From assembly GCA_963814865.1 (NCBI GenBank), contig CAWFEN010000014.1, forward strand, positions 992,001 to 1,056,000: 64,000 bases of DNA, in the 5' to 3' direction. Below, in pieces: positions 25,456-34,398 of this stretch. The notes beneath the pieces were generated by a model. The model was not told the DNA's origin. It saw nothing but the letters and a program-made list of their open reading frames with translations, and searched no databases. This stretch comes from AP-15 sp963814865. GTDB taxonomy: Bacteria > Pseudomonadota > Alphaproteobacteria > ATCC43930 > CGMCC-115725. A program made the position numbers and the translations under genes. The first letter of the stretch is position 1; every line of letters begins with the position of its first letter.

Positions 25456-26238
25456 CTAATCCGGCCCGGTCTTTCCGCGCCGCTCGCGCGGGCCGGCGAA
25501 GGCGGTGACGACGCCGTGCAGGGTGCGCAATTCCTGCTCGGTGCAGTGCGCGCGCTGGAACAGGCTGCGCAGATTGCGCACCATGCTGGGCCGGCTCTCG
25601 GGATGGCGCAGAAACCCGTTCCTGACGAGCTCCTCTTCGAGGTGCTCGAAGAAATTCAGCAGCTCGTCCTTGGTCGCCGGCCGGCTCAATCCGGTGTGAA
25701 ACGTCTCTTGCGGCGCATCAGCTGCGGCGGTGAACCACTCGTAGCCGACGATCAGCACCGCCTGGGCGAGGTTCAGAGACGAGAAGCCGGGGTTGAGCGG
25801 CACTGTCAGCACCGTGTCGGCCAGGGTCAGATCGTCGTTCAGGAGCCCGGTGCGCTCCGGCCCGAACAACACGCCGCAAGGCTCGTCCGCGGCCAGATGG
25901 GCGCGCATCTCGGCCGCCGCCCGGCGCGGCGTCACCTCGCGGCGGACCATGCCGCGGGGGCGGGCGGTCGCGGCATAGACATGGGCGAGGTCGGCAATCG
26001 CCGCCGGCACGCTCGGGTAGAGCCGCGCCCGGTCGAGCACCGCATCGGCGCCGCTCGCCGCAGCGATCGCCCTCTGCGACGGCCAGCCGTCGCGCGGCCG
26101 CACCAGCCGCAGATCGCCGAGCCCGCAATTCATCATCGCCCGCGCCGCGGTGCCGATATTCTCGCCGAGCTGCGGCTCGACCAGGATGATCGCCGGCCCC
26201 CCCGTCGCCGCACGGCGGCTGTGGTCGGTCCCGGCCAT
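25456..26238 (-). CDS. trmJ: tRNA (cytidine/uridine-2'-O-)-methyltransferase TrmJ-type
   Basis: 260 residues, SPOUT fold. Seen: IILVEPQLGENIGTAARAMM (motif 1 with the Asn/Arg pair), DLRLVRPRDGW, CGVLFGPERTGLLNDDL (motif 2) and VPLNPGFSSLNLAQAVLI (motif 3), followed by an alpha-helical C-terminal extension. TrmJ methylates the ribose of nucleotide 32 in tRNA anticodon loops. The ATG abuts the stop of the immunity-like ORF, with no spacer. Confidence 0.92.
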   Translation of the reverse strand: MAGTDHSRRAATGGPAIILVEPQLGENIGTAARAMMNCGLGDLRLVRPRDGWPSQRAIAAASGADAVLDRARLYPSVPAAIADLAHVYAATARPRGMVRREVTPRRAAAEMRAHLAADEPCGVLFGPERTGLLNDDLTLADTVLTVPLNPGFSSLNLAQAVLIVGYEWFTAAADAPQETFHTGLSRPATKDELLNFFEHLEEELVRNGFLRHPESRPSMVRNLRSLFQRAHCTEQELRTLHGVVTAFAGPRERRGKTGPD

Positions 26239-26448
26239 CTAACGCGAGGCGTCCTCGAGCACCATTCGAATCGCGTCCAGCCAATCCTCCCAGGCCGCAG
26301 GATCGGCGGGCCTGCCGTCCGGCATTGTCTGTATATCGCTGAGAACAGCCGCCAGTTCGCCCTTGCCTCCGACCCGTTCATAATATCGTTCCAGGAACCT
26401 GAACATCGCCTCGAAGGCTTGTTCTCCTGATAGTCCCTGGTTACTCAC
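26239..26448 (-). CDS. Small putative immunity protein
   Basis: 69 residues, acidic and helical: SGEQAFEAMFRFLERYYERV, then ELAAVLSDIQTMPDGRPADP and AAWEDWLDAI. This resembles short proteins commonly encoded directly downstream of polymorphic-toxin domains and presumed to be immunity proteins. The start overlaps the stop of the toxin-like ORF by 4 bases (ATGA), the usual toxin-then-immunity arrangement. The stop touches the start of trmJ. Function is inferred from resemblance and position only. Confidence 0.65.
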   Translation of the reverse strand: MSNQGLSGEQAFEAMFRFLERYYERVGGKGELAAVLSDIQTMPDGRPADPAAWEDWLDAIRMVLEDASR

Positions 26449-26831
26449 GGCTCGGTCCTTGTTTCTCTCCAGAGGGATAGTCCAGCAGAGAAGTCGAAAA
26501 TTCGAGGACGCGAATTGATGCCGCCATTGATGATGCGATCATTCCTGATCTGAACCCAAATCTGGCTGCCATTCGGTATCGTCCGCGCTGCCCAGATTAC
26601 ACCAAACCGGTCCTCGCCGAGGCGATTAGACGGATTGGCGGCAACGCGCAGCAATAAGCGGCGATTGGCGGCTGTGTCGATTGGGAAATGGCCATCCGCG
26701 ATCCGGAATATATGCCTTAATCTGCTTTCATCGATTGTGATGCGCGGCGTTCCGCGAAGCCGTGTCGGGAGCCGGGCGATCACCGCCCGGCCTGCTCTGC
26801 CAGCTGCACCGAGCCACGCAAGCATTTTCAA
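26445..26831 (-). CDS. Putative stand-alone polymorphic-toxin (RNase-type) domain
   Basis: 128 residues. The core from about residue 38 reads RLRHIFRIADGHFPIDTAAN, then RRLLLRVAANPSNRLGEDRF, RTIPNGSQIWVQIRNDRIIN and GGINSRPRIFD. The HIF...GHF...ANRRLL and WVQIRN...NGGIN blocks recur as C-terminal toxin domains of large polymorphic toxins, thought to be RNases; the histidines of HIF and GHF and the basic residues would be catalytic candidates. The first 30 residues are basic and variable. No secretion signal or delivery domain is attached, so it may be an orphan cassette. Base composition is lower in GC than its neighbours, hinting at transfer. Confidence 0.6.
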   Translation of the reverse strand: MKMLAWLGAAGRAGRAVIARLPTRLRGTPRITIDESRLRHIFRIADGHFPIDTAANRRLLLRVAANPSNRLGEDRFGVIWAARTIPNGSQIWVQIRNDRIINGGINSRPRIFDFSAGLSLWRETRTEP

Positions 26832-26858
26832 AGCGGCGATGATCGTGGCCGGCCATGC

Positions 26859-28283
26859 TCAGTCCTTGCGCCACCAAGTCGTCGGGCCGTCCGGCTTGTC
26901 TTCGAGGATGATGCCCTCGGCAGCGAGCTCGGCACGGATGCGGTCGGCTTCGGCGAAGCGGCGCCCGCGCCGTGCCTGCAGCGCGCTCGGCAATGCTGCT
27001 CGATCGATCAGCGGCCGTGTCTGGTGTCGGGCTGCCGCTGCAGCCAATTATCTGGCTCGATCGCTGAAGCAGCATCCAATCAGGCATCCGCTAATTCGAA
27101 GCACTTCCTGACGCGATGCGGCTTCATCTAGCTGATCTGAGAGCTAGGATGATCATACATAATCAGATCTTCTAGCAAGTGGATGCAGTCGAGAAATTGC
27201 GAGAGGGATATTCAAATCATCTTCAAGCGCGCTTCAACTATCGGCTTTGCGATATTTCTCGAAACCAAATCACGCGTTCGACTTCGCCGTCGCATGGGAA
27301 CGGCCAGCGCTCGGTAGAAGCGATCCAGAGCTCTGTCGCGCTTGATGCAGGCGCTCCCCGGTCCAGTCGAGCGGGTCTCGGTAATGGGTGCCGAGCAGCG
27401 CCAGGCGGATCACTTCGCCCGGCGCCTTGGCGAGCGCGTCGCGCACGGTGACGAAATTGCCTTCCGACTTCGCCATCTTGGCGCCGTCGACGGTCAGCAT
27501 GCCGTTATGCAGCCAGTAGCGCGCAAAGGGGTGGCCGTCATGGGCGCAGACGCTCTGCGCGATCTCGTTTTCGTGGTGCGGAAAGATCAGGTCGAGGCCG
27601 CCGCCGTGGATGTCGAAAGTCTCGCCCAGGGTGTCCTCGCTCATCGCCGAGCATTCGATGTGCCAGCCCGGCCGGCCGCGGCCCCACGGGCTCGGCCAGC
27701 CCGGCTGGTCGGGGCTCGACGGCTTCCACAGCACGAAGTCGCCGGGATCCTCCTTGTAGGGCGCCACCTCGACCCGCGCGCCGGCGATCATGTCGGCGCG
27801 GCTGCGCCGCGACAGCGCGCCATACTCGGCATAGGAGGCGACGCGGAACAGCACATGGCCCTCGGCCGCATAGGCGTGGCCCGAACCGATCAGCCGCTCG
27901 ATCATCGCGGTCATCTGCGGGATGTATTCGGTCGCGCGCGGCTCGATGTCGGGCGAGCAGATTGCCGAGCGCCGCCATGTCCTCGTGAAAGATCGCGGTC
28001 GTGCGCCGGGTCAAGGCGTCGATCGCCTCGCCATTGTCGCGGGCGGCGGCGATGATCTTGTCCTCGACATCGGTGATGTTGCGGACATAGCGCACGTGCT
28101 CGGTGCCGTATTCGTGGCGCAGCACCCGGTAAAGCAGGTCGAACGCGACCACCGCGCGGGCATTGCCGAGATGGGCGAAGTCGTAGACCGTGGGGCCGCA
28201 GACATACATGCGGACGTTATTCCGATCGAGCGGCTCGAACCCTCCTTGCGGCGGGTCAGCGAATTATAGAGAGTGAGCGGCAT
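26859..28283 (-). pseudogene. cysS: Cysteinyl-tRNA synthetase, broken by frameshifts and an internal loss
   Basis: Pieces in order on the minus strand: MPLTLYNSLTRRKEG from 28283; after one missing G near 28240, MYVCGPTVYDFAHLGNARAV and RYVRNITDVEDKIIAAARD; after a slip near 27960, DIEPRATEYIPQMTAMIE, PGWHIECSAM, FPHHENEIAQSV (zinc site) and KMAKSEGNFVTV (KMSKS equivalent); after another slip near 27345, RALDRFYRAL. Then about 100 residues of the anticodon-binding part are absent, and 27047-27260 is unrelated. The true C-terminus (RRFAEADRIRAELAAEGIIL) reappears at 26859-27010. CysS is normally essential, so an intact copy must exist elsewhere or the assembly is wrong here. Confidence 0.8.
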
Positions 28284-28352
28284 GGCAAGGGCGTTAGCAG
28301 ATTGCGCCGCGTCGGTCCATGCGGTCGCGGGCGCCGCGGCGAGGAGGAAGCA

Positions 28353-29558
28353 ATGAAGTTCGGCATCTTTTATGAGCTGCAATTGCCCCGTCCCTGGGTG
28401 CCGGGCGGCGAGTTGAAGCTCTATCACGACGCGCTCGACCAGCTCGAATTGGCCGACCGGCTCGGCTACGACTATGCCTGGGAGGTCGAGCACCATTTCC
28501 TCGAGGAATATTCGCACTCGCCGGCACCCGAGGTGTTTCTCGGCGCAGCGAGCCAGCGCACCAAAAACATCCGGCTCGCGCACGGCATCATGCAATTGAC
28601 GACGAGCCCGCCGGCGCGGGTGGCCGAGCGGATCGCGGCACTCGACCTGGTCAGCCGCGGCCGCGTCGAATTCGGCATGGGCGAGAGCGCCAGCAGCACC
28701 GAGCTCGAACCGTTCGGCCGCGCCTTCGCGGAAAAGCGCGCGGTGTGGGAAGACGCGGTGCGCGCGATCATCCCGATGTTCAAGGATGGCGGCTGCGAAT
28801 ATCATGGGGCGTATTTCGATTTCCCGCTGCGCAATGTCGTCCCCAAGCCGGTGCAGAAGCCGCACCCGCCCTTGTGGTGCGCCTGCTCGCAATTGGAGAC
28901 GATCGAGATGGCCGGGCGCCGCGGCCTGGGCGCGCTCGCCTTCCAGTTCTTGAGCGCCGAGGCGGCGCATGCCTGGGTGCACGCGTATTACAACGCCTTC
29001 ACCAAGCGCCAGGAAAAGCTCGCCGACTACGTGACCAACCCGAATCTGGCATTGACCAGCTATTTCATGTGCGCCGAGACCGACGCGGAGGCGCGCCGCC
29101 GCGCCGACGGCATCCCGTTCTTCCAGTTCGCCTTGCGCTTTTACGGCCTCAGCCCGACCCGCGAGCGGCCGAAGCCCGGCGAGGTCAATTTGTGGGACGA
29201 GTACGAAAAGTGGAAGCGCGCCAACCCCGAAGGCCTCGCCCGCGCCTTGTCCGGCGGGCTGATCGGCTCGCCCGAGACGATCCGGCGCAAGCTCCGCCGC
29301 TTCGAGACCTCGCATATCGACCAGGTCATCTTCCTGAACCAGGCCGGCAAGAACACGCACGAGCATATCTGCGAGAGCCTCAAATTGTTCGCCCGCGAGG
29401 TCATGCCCGAATTCCACGACCACGAACCCGAGCAACAGGCCTGGAAGCAGCAGGTCTTGAACCGCGAGATCGAATTGGAGGAAATCGACACCGCCCCCTA
29501 CCGCGACCGCTACGGCCCCAACTCGGTGCAGGTCGCCCGCCCGCAGGCGGCGGAATAG
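28353..29558 (+). CDS. LLM-class flavin-dependent oxidoreductase
   Basis: 401 residues, luciferase-like barrel. Seen: MKFGIFYELQLPRPW at the start, YAWEVEHHFLEEYSHSPAP, LAHGIMQLTTSPPARVAERI, and RGRVEFGMGESASSTELEPF. The C-terminal extension after residue 300 (SHIDQVIFLNQAGKNTHEHI) is typical for longer members. GAGGAGGAAG stands before the ATG at 28353, which fixes the start; upstream codons in frame lack family similarity. It is transcribed away from the broken cysS. Substrate unknown. Confidence 0.88.
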   Translation: MKFGIFYELQLPRPWVPGGELKLYHDALDQLELADRLGYDYAWEVEHHFLEEYSHSPAPEVFLGAASQRTKNIRLAHGIMQLTTSPPARVAERIAALDLVSRGRVEFGMGESASSTELEPFGRAFAEKRAVWEDAVRAIIPMFKDGGCEYHGAYFDFPLRNVVPKPVQKPHPPLWCACSQLETIEMAGRRGLGALAFQFLSAEAAHAWVHAYYNAFTKRQEKLADYVTNPNLALTSYFMCAETDAEARRRADGIPFFQFALRFYGLSPTRERPKPGEVNLWDEYEKWKRANPEGLARALSGGLIGSPETIRRKLRRFETSHIDQVIFLNQAGKNTHEHICESLKLFAREVMPEFHDHEPEQQAWKQQVLNREIELEEIDTAPYRDRYGPNSVQVARPQAAE

Positions 29559-29752
29559 GCACGGGCGGCGCCCCACCAGCTCCGCCGCCGGCATCATCGC
29601 TCGAGCAGATTTGGCGGCGCCACCGGCTGAAAACCCAGGAACCCTGATTCAGCTGCCGGAAATGTCGGCTATGTGGGATTGCGAGCATCCGACAGTGGCC
29701 CAGCGGTCGATGTAAACGTGTCCAACGTACCTTATCGGACATTGCATTACCC

Positions 29753-30088
29753 ATGAATACCCCGAACCAACTAAGTGAAATAGTAGACGACTACATGCGG
29801 CATGCTCATGCCGATTATGTCGGTCTGTGGCAAATCGCCAGCAGGATACGAGAAGATCTTGGACTTGCCAACGGCGGAGAAGTCCGGCAACAGACGCTGA
29901 TCGTAGTGAGCCGACTTGTTGAACATGGTCTTCGGCCGGGAGATTATGTTAGAACAGGATTTCATTTGTGGAATGGAAACAATATCGAGGCGATCACCAC
30001 CCGGATCGAAAAAGAATGGGATGCCGAGCACGGCGATCCCACCACACTGGCGAATCCCATCTGTTGGTTCGCGCCGCGCCCAAAGTGA
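29753..30088 (+). CDS. Hypothetical protein, possible orphan immunity or accessory protein
   Basis: 111 residues: QLSEIVDDYMRHAHADYVGL, then WQIASRIREDLGLANGGEVR, SRLVEHGLRPGDYVRTGFHL and a terminal ANPICWFAPRPK. I do not recognise a named family. The ORF is lower in GC than its flanks and lies just upstream of debris resembling polymorphic-toxin sequence, so an immunity role is possible but unproven. It is preceded by 194 bases without a recognisable feature. Confidence 0.55.
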   Translation: MNTPNQLSEIVDDYMRHAHADYVGLWQIASRIREDLGLANGGEVRQQTLIVVSRLVEHGLRPGDYVRTGFHLWNGNNIEAITTRIEKEWDAEHGDPTTLANPICWFAPRPK

Positions 30089-30107
30089 GGCCATCATCGG
30101 CCGGCTA

Positions 30108-30413
30108 GCGTCTTGCGGCACCGCTGCGCCAGGCGCAGTCGGCCGCCGCCATCGCCACCCTGCGCCAGATCGATCCGAAGAACCTCGACCTGGTGTACTT
30201 TGCCAACCCGGGCGCGGCGCCGAGCCAGGAAGCGCTCGACCGCCTCAACACCGCGGTCGAAGCGGCAGCGATCAAGCGGGTCACCGACAAAGTCATGCCG
30301 TACGGCATACCAATCGGCAAGGCGGGAAGGGGTCTCGATGTTCGAGAGCTGCCGGGAGGTCTCGAAGCAGCCGCAGATCTGTTTAGTTACATGCGCGTCG
30401 GCGGCACCCCGAG
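30108..30413 (+). pseudogene. Toxin-domain-like fragment
   Basis: An open frame without its own start reads AAAIATLRQIDPKNLDLVYF, ANPGAAPSQEALDRLN, AIKRVTDKVMP, then LPGGLEAAADLFSYMRVGGT, where it stops matching anything expected. The LPGG...AADLF-Y-RVGGT pattern is like the last domain of some polymorphic toxins, in which a further 40-60 residues should follow; those are missing. Identification is from pattern memory and therefore tentative. Confidence 0.4.
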
Positions 30414-30799
30414 CAGGTCGGGCCCTGCACCGAGGAAGGGCTGTTTCTCGGCCGCATCGCGCTGGTCGAGCGCCGTGCGCAGGGCTATGTCGTGCGCCCA
30501 TCGGCCGATCTCGAAAGACTGCTGGCGCGGGCCCTTGGGCCGCGGTCACGCTCCACCGGGTGATGCCCGGTTTCCGGGCCGTCGCCGTGGCGTTGGGCGA
30601 GCGCAATCTTTGTCCGGCGCCGATTGCCGCCGTCCAGCTGCGCCTGCCCGACCTGCCCGACGACATCGCGCGGGGCAGCCTTGAGGCCGAGGACCGGCTG
30701 ATCAAGAGCGCGCGCAGCGACGACCGCCTCGCCCGCGCCGGTTGGGACCCGACGCGTTGCCGATTTCGTCATGCCGATGGGCCATCCAACTCGGCGTAG
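30405..30799 (+). pseudogene. Remnant of a hypothetical protein, frameshifted
   Basis: One frame gives EQVGPCTEEGLFLGRIALVE and GYVVRPSADLERLLARAL; after a slip near 30545 another gives VMPGFRAVAVALGERNLCPA, AAVQLRLPDLPDDIARGSLE and DDRLARAGWDPTR. The last block resembles linker regions that precede toxin domains (WDPxKHPR type). It follows, rather than precedes, the toxin-like fragment at 30108-30413, so the order is scrambled. No functional product is expected. Confidence 0.4.
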
Positions 30800-30866
30800 C
30801 CGGTGGCGGACACGATATTAGAGTAGTCGAAGGCGGAGCGACCGCCGCGCTCAGAGTGTTCGATTA

Positions 30867-31646
30867 TCAGCGCCGCGGCATCAGCGCCGCCGCGACCGGC
30901 AGGGACACGGCGTGAGGCGCGAAGCGGGCGCCCATCGCCAGCACCTTGTTGTGCAGGCCGGCGATGACGACGCGGCGCCCGGCTTTGAGCCCGCTGTAGC
31001 CGATGCGGGCGACGGCGGCGGCGCTCATCATCGCGCGCATGACGCCGTGCCCGGTCCCGGCGACCTCGAAAAAGTTGGTCGCGGTCGCGCCGGGACACAA
31101 TGTCGTCACGGTGACGCCGGTGCCCCGCAACTCCTGCGCGATCGCCTCGCCAAAGCTCAGCACATAGGCCTTGGTCGCGAAATAGACCGCCATGCCCGGC
31201 CCCGGCAGAAAGCCGGCGGTCGACGCCACCAGCATGATCCTGCCGCGGCGGCGCGCCACCATTCCCGGCAGCAACAGCCGGGTCAGCTCGGTCAGGGCCA
31301 CGATGTTGACGTGCAGCATCTCGCCGATCCGCGCCGGGTCCATATCGCCGAACCGGCCGGCGCCGCCGAGTCCGGCATTGTTGACCAGCGTTTCGACGAC
31401 GAGCCCGCGCGCCGCGATCGCATCCGCCAATTCCGCCGCCGCGCCCGGCCGGCTGAGATCGGCGGCGATGACGACCGCACCGGCGCCGGTCGCCGCCAGC
31501 TCCGTCGCCAGCGCCTGCATCGGCGCCGTGCTGCGCGCGGCCAGTATCAAATCATGGCCGTCCCGCGCCAGCTCACGCGCGAGCTCGGCGCCAATCCCGC
31601 TCGACGCGCCGGTGACCAGAGCGACGGGGCGGTTGCTGTCAGCCAT
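30867..31646 (-). CDS. SDR-family oxidoreductase
   Basis: 259 residues, classical SDR. Seen: VALVTGASSGIGAELARELA (TGxxxGIG NAD(P) loop), VETLVNNAGLGGAGRFGDMD (NNAG), IMLVASTAGFLPGPGMAVYF with the catalytic serine, and the YxxxK pair in VYFATKAYVLSF, then VTTLCPGATATNFF. The DltE-like pattern (asta-GF-pGP-ma-Y-atKAyv) is typical of short-chain reductases with unknown lipid or ketone substrates. The ATG at 31646 has GGGGAGC upstream. It is transcribed away from the 31731 gene. Confidence 0.9.
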   Translation of the reverse strand: MADSNRPVALVTGASSGIGAELARELARDGHDLILAARSTAPMQALATELAATGAGAVVIAADLSRPGAAAELADAIAARGLVVETLVNNAGLGGAGRFGDMDPARIGEMLHVNIVALTELTRLLLPGMVARRRGRIMLVASTAGFLPGPGMAVYFATKAYVLSFGEAIAQELRGTGVTVTTLCPGATATNFFEVAGTGHGVMRAMMSAAAVARIGYSGLKAGRRVVIAGLHNKVLAMGARFAPHAVSLPVAAALMPRR

Positions 31647-31730
31647 CGCTGCTCCCCTTTGACTGGGCGCCGATTGTCCGCGCCGCCAGGAATAGTATGG
31701 TGACGCTCTCGATGATCGTCGCGGGTCGGC

Positions 31731-32879
31731 ATGTTCATTGTCGCGCAATTTCCGCTTTCGGATCTCCGTTCGCTCCCTCCTGGCGAACGCGGCCGGCTCG
31801 ATGTTCCCGACTGGAATGCCGACGAAATCGGCGACGTCTTCGTGCGCGGATTTGGTGCCATGGCCGAGCGCAATTCGGGCGGCATCACCGGGCTCGTCGG
31901 CGAGCGCGCTTTTGCCGATTTCAACCGCGCCGCCCGCTTTGCCGCCCCGATCCTCTATCGCCAACCGGATTGGCCGCGCGCCTTGCAAGTCAAGCCTTGG
32001 TTTCGCCGCTTCTATTTCGACGGGACGATCTCGGGTCGATTCGAGTTCGGCTTCTTGGTCGCCGATGTCGACGAGTACGCGGTCTTCACCGAAGGCACCC
32101 GCAACGGTTACGACATCGCCGCCGTGGCGCGAGCCGTCGCTGCGGTTGCGCTGGTCATCCGCGGGGTCGATGTGCCGCCGGCCACGCTGACGCTGGCGAC
32201 TGCCGGCGACGCGCTTGCCGCCGCCTATGTCGCGGCGACGACGCAAAGAAGGGCGCTGATGGAATACCCGCTCGGCGAAACGCTCGCCAGCCATGTCGCG
32301 GTCGGTCCACCCATCGTTTATGTGCGGGTATCCGATGACCGGCCGGTGCTCGCCGGCCGAGCCAGCCGGCAAATCGACCTTGGCGAGGAGGGCACGCTTT
32401 ACATCGCCAGCACCGCGGCCGGCGCGCGGCGCCTTCAGATCGTGGCCCAGACATCACTATCCGGCGCACTCTTTGAAACCGGAACGGAGCGGACGATTCG
32501 AGTTCTGTTCTCGCATTTGAATTCGTTTATTTTCTCAGCCTCGCGCTTGGCGCGGCTCGATCCGACCGCGAGCGGCGTCGTCGGTCGAGACCGGCTCGCG
32601 GAATTCGCGCGGCGCCTGCTTTCACGTCTCGAAGGCTTCGCGCCAACCGGCCCGGAGGATGACAGCGACGACGAGTTCACCGCTGGGGTCAGGGTATTCG
32701 CCCGAGCTTATGCCGGCCGCTTCGACAATCTGACTGCCGAGCTCGATGGTTTTGTCGCCGAGATGCGCAAGCCGACACGCAGGCAACGGGCGCTCGGCTA
32801 TGTCAAGGACCTGCTCGACATCATCGTCGGCAAGATTTTCGAGGCAGGCATCCGGGTCATGATAAAGCCCGAAGGCTGA
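31731..32879 (+). CDS. Hypothetical protein, 382 residues
   Basis: No named family is recognised. The N-terminal 120 residues read like a mixed alpha/beta domain (FRRFYFDGTISGRFEFGFLV); residues 150-230 hold a second segment (VGPPIVYVRVSDDRPVLAGR); a helical C-terminal third ends KDLLDIIVGKIFEAGIRVMI. There is no signal peptide and no clear membrane segment. The tone, with a short strand-rich N-terminal half and a helical tail, resembles stand-alone effector-like proteins, but this is only an impression. It is a single gene closed by a strong terminator whose loop contains the stop codon. Confidence 0.7.
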   Translation: MFIVAQFPLSDLRSLPPGERGRLDVPDWNADEIGDVFVRGFGAMAERNSGGITGLVGERAFADFNRAARFAAPILYRQPDWPRALQVKPWFRRFYFDGTISGRFEFGFLVADVDEYAVFTEGTRNGYDIAAVARAVAAVALVIRGVDVPPATLTLATAGDALAAAYVAATTQRRALMEYPLGETLASHVAVGPPIVYVRVSDDRPVLAGRASRQIDLGEEGTLYIASTAAGARRLQIVAQTSLSGALFETGTERTIRVLFSHLNSFIFSASRLARLDPTASGVVGRDRLAEFARRLLSRLEGFAPTGPEDDSDDEFTAGVRVFARAYAGRFDNLTAELDGFVAEMRKPTRRQRALGYVKDLLDIIVGKIFEAGIRVMIKPEG

Positions 32880-32894
32880 TCCCTCGGGCTTTAT
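32862..32894 (+). terminator. Rho-independent terminator
   Basis: ATAAAGCCCGA (32862-32872) and TCGGGCTTTAT (32884-32894) form a perfect 11-base stem, extended by GG/CC, with the loop CTGAT. The stop codon of the 382-residue gene is inside it. The A/T ends on both sides make it usable from either strand. Confidence 0.85.
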
Positions 32895-32961
32895 CGGCAG
32901 CGGGGCGGCGCCGAACACCTCTCCCCCTATCTCATCCAAGCATTCTACCGGCTTGGCCGGG

Positions 32962-34203
32962 TCAGATCAATCGGCGCCGATCGGCGGCTATGCTGCCGCC
33001 CTTGATCACCAAAGCGATGTGCGCCGGGTCCTGCAACAGGGTCACGTCGGCGAGCGGATCGCCGGCGACGACGACCAGGTCGGCAAGCTTGCCCTTTTCG
33101 AGCGTGCCGAGGTCGCGCTCGCGCCCGATGCATTCGGCGGCCCAGCCGGTGGCCGCGCGCAGGGCCTGGAGCGGCGTCATCCCGGCCCGGACGAGGCAGG
33201 CGATCTCGATCGCGTTCGCCGGATGGCCATGCCCGCCGGCATCGGTTCCGGCGGCGATCCTGACCCCGGCCGCGAGCGCCCGGCGCAGGCTCGCCGCGTG
33301 ATGCTCTTCGAGATGCCGGGCGCGCTCGCGGATATGCGGCAGCGCCGATTTGCGGTGGTAGTCGTAAACCGCGAAGGTCGGCACGAAAAAGATGCCGCGC
33401 CGCGCCATCATGTCGAGCAGCTCCGGCGCCTCGTCCAGATAGCAGCCGTGGTCGATCAAATCGACGCCGGCCTCGATGGCGATGCGCAGGCCGCGCCCGC
33501 CCAGCGCGTGGCACATGACGCGGCGATCGAGCGCATGCGCCTCCTCGACCAGCGCCTGCATCTCGTCGAGGTTGAAGGCGCCGTCGCTCGGCCCGTGCTC
33601 CGGCCGCGAGCTGGCGCCACCCGTCGTCGCGCATTTGATCACGTCGGCCCCGGCCCGCACGACCCGGCGGACCACCGGGCGGATATCGGCGAGCGTGTTG
33701 ACGACGCCGTCGGGCAACAGCGGGTCGTTCGGCACGCAGCACGAAAATCCGGACGGGCTGACCCGGTCGCCGATGCCGCCGATCGGCGAGATGATGACGA
33801 GCGACACGACCAGCCTCGGTCCCGCGATCAGCCCCTCGTCGATCGCCCGCTTGAACCCGGCATCGAGCCCGGCGGCGTCGCGTACCGTCGTGTAGCCGGC
33901 GGCGAGGGTCTGCTGCAGGACCTTTGCGGTGCGCAATGTCCGCGTGCTCTGCGGCTCGTCGATCCCCCAGCGCCGCGCCAGATCGTAGCCGTGCATCGCC
34001 AGGTGGTCGTGGCAGTCGATCAGCCCGGGCAAAATCGTCATGCCGGTGACATCGATGATTTCGGCATCGTCCGGCCAGCCGCCGCCAGCGCCGCCGCCGA
34101 TCGCCTCGATCTTCTGATCGCGGATGACGATCGTCGCATTGCCCGCGGGGCCGGCCCCGGTCCCGTCGATCAGCCTTCCCCCCTTGAGCACCAGCATCGC
34201 CAT
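32962..34203 (-). CDS. Amidohydrolase-family metal-dependent hydrolase
   Basis: 413 residues. Seen: the N-terminal beta-sandwich (VLKGGRLIDGTGAGPAGNAT), the HxH metal motif in LPGLIDCHDHLAMHG, GYTTVRDAAG, HALGGRGLRIAIEAGVDLID with a third metal histidine, and GTDAGGHGHPANAIEIACL with the late aspartate. It groups with imidazolonepropionase/Xaa-Pro dipeptidase-like enzymes, whose substrate is not predictable. The start at 34203 is preferred to 34224 because GGGAGA lies just before it and it begins the fold. Confidence 0.87.
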   Translation of the reverse strand: MAMLVLKGGRLIDGTGAGPAGNATIVIRDQKIEAIGGGAGGGWPDDAEIIDVTGMTILPGLIDCHDHLAMHGYDLARRWGIDEPQSTRTLRTAKVLQQTLAAGYTTVRDAAGLDAGFKRAIDEGLIAGPRLVVSLVIISPIGGIGDRVSPSGFSCCVPNDPLLPDGVVNTLADIRPVVRRVVRAGADVIKCATTGGASSRPEHGPSDGAFNLDEMQALVEEAHALDRRVMCHALGGRGLRIAIEAGVDLIDHGCYLDEAPELLDMMARRGIFFVPTFAVYDYHRKSALPHIRERARHLEEHHAASLRRALAAGVRIAAGTDAGGHGHPANAIEIACLVRAGMTPLQALRAATGWAAECIGRERDLGTLEKGKLADLVVVAGDPLADVTLLQDPAHIALVIKGGSIAADRRRLI

Positions 34204-34398
34204 TCTCCCTTCGCGCCAAGCCATTCTCGCTTTGCACCAAGTAAGCCCAACGGCGATCGGCCGTGCAACCTGCCCGCACCCGCCCTCCCGGAGAACCGGG
34301 TGAACCGGCCTACGCCATTCCGCTGATCAGGGCTTCGCGCCGGCCGCGGTCCCGGCCGGCGAGCATACGCTGGTTTTTTTGCGGCTTGGACGGCGGGG

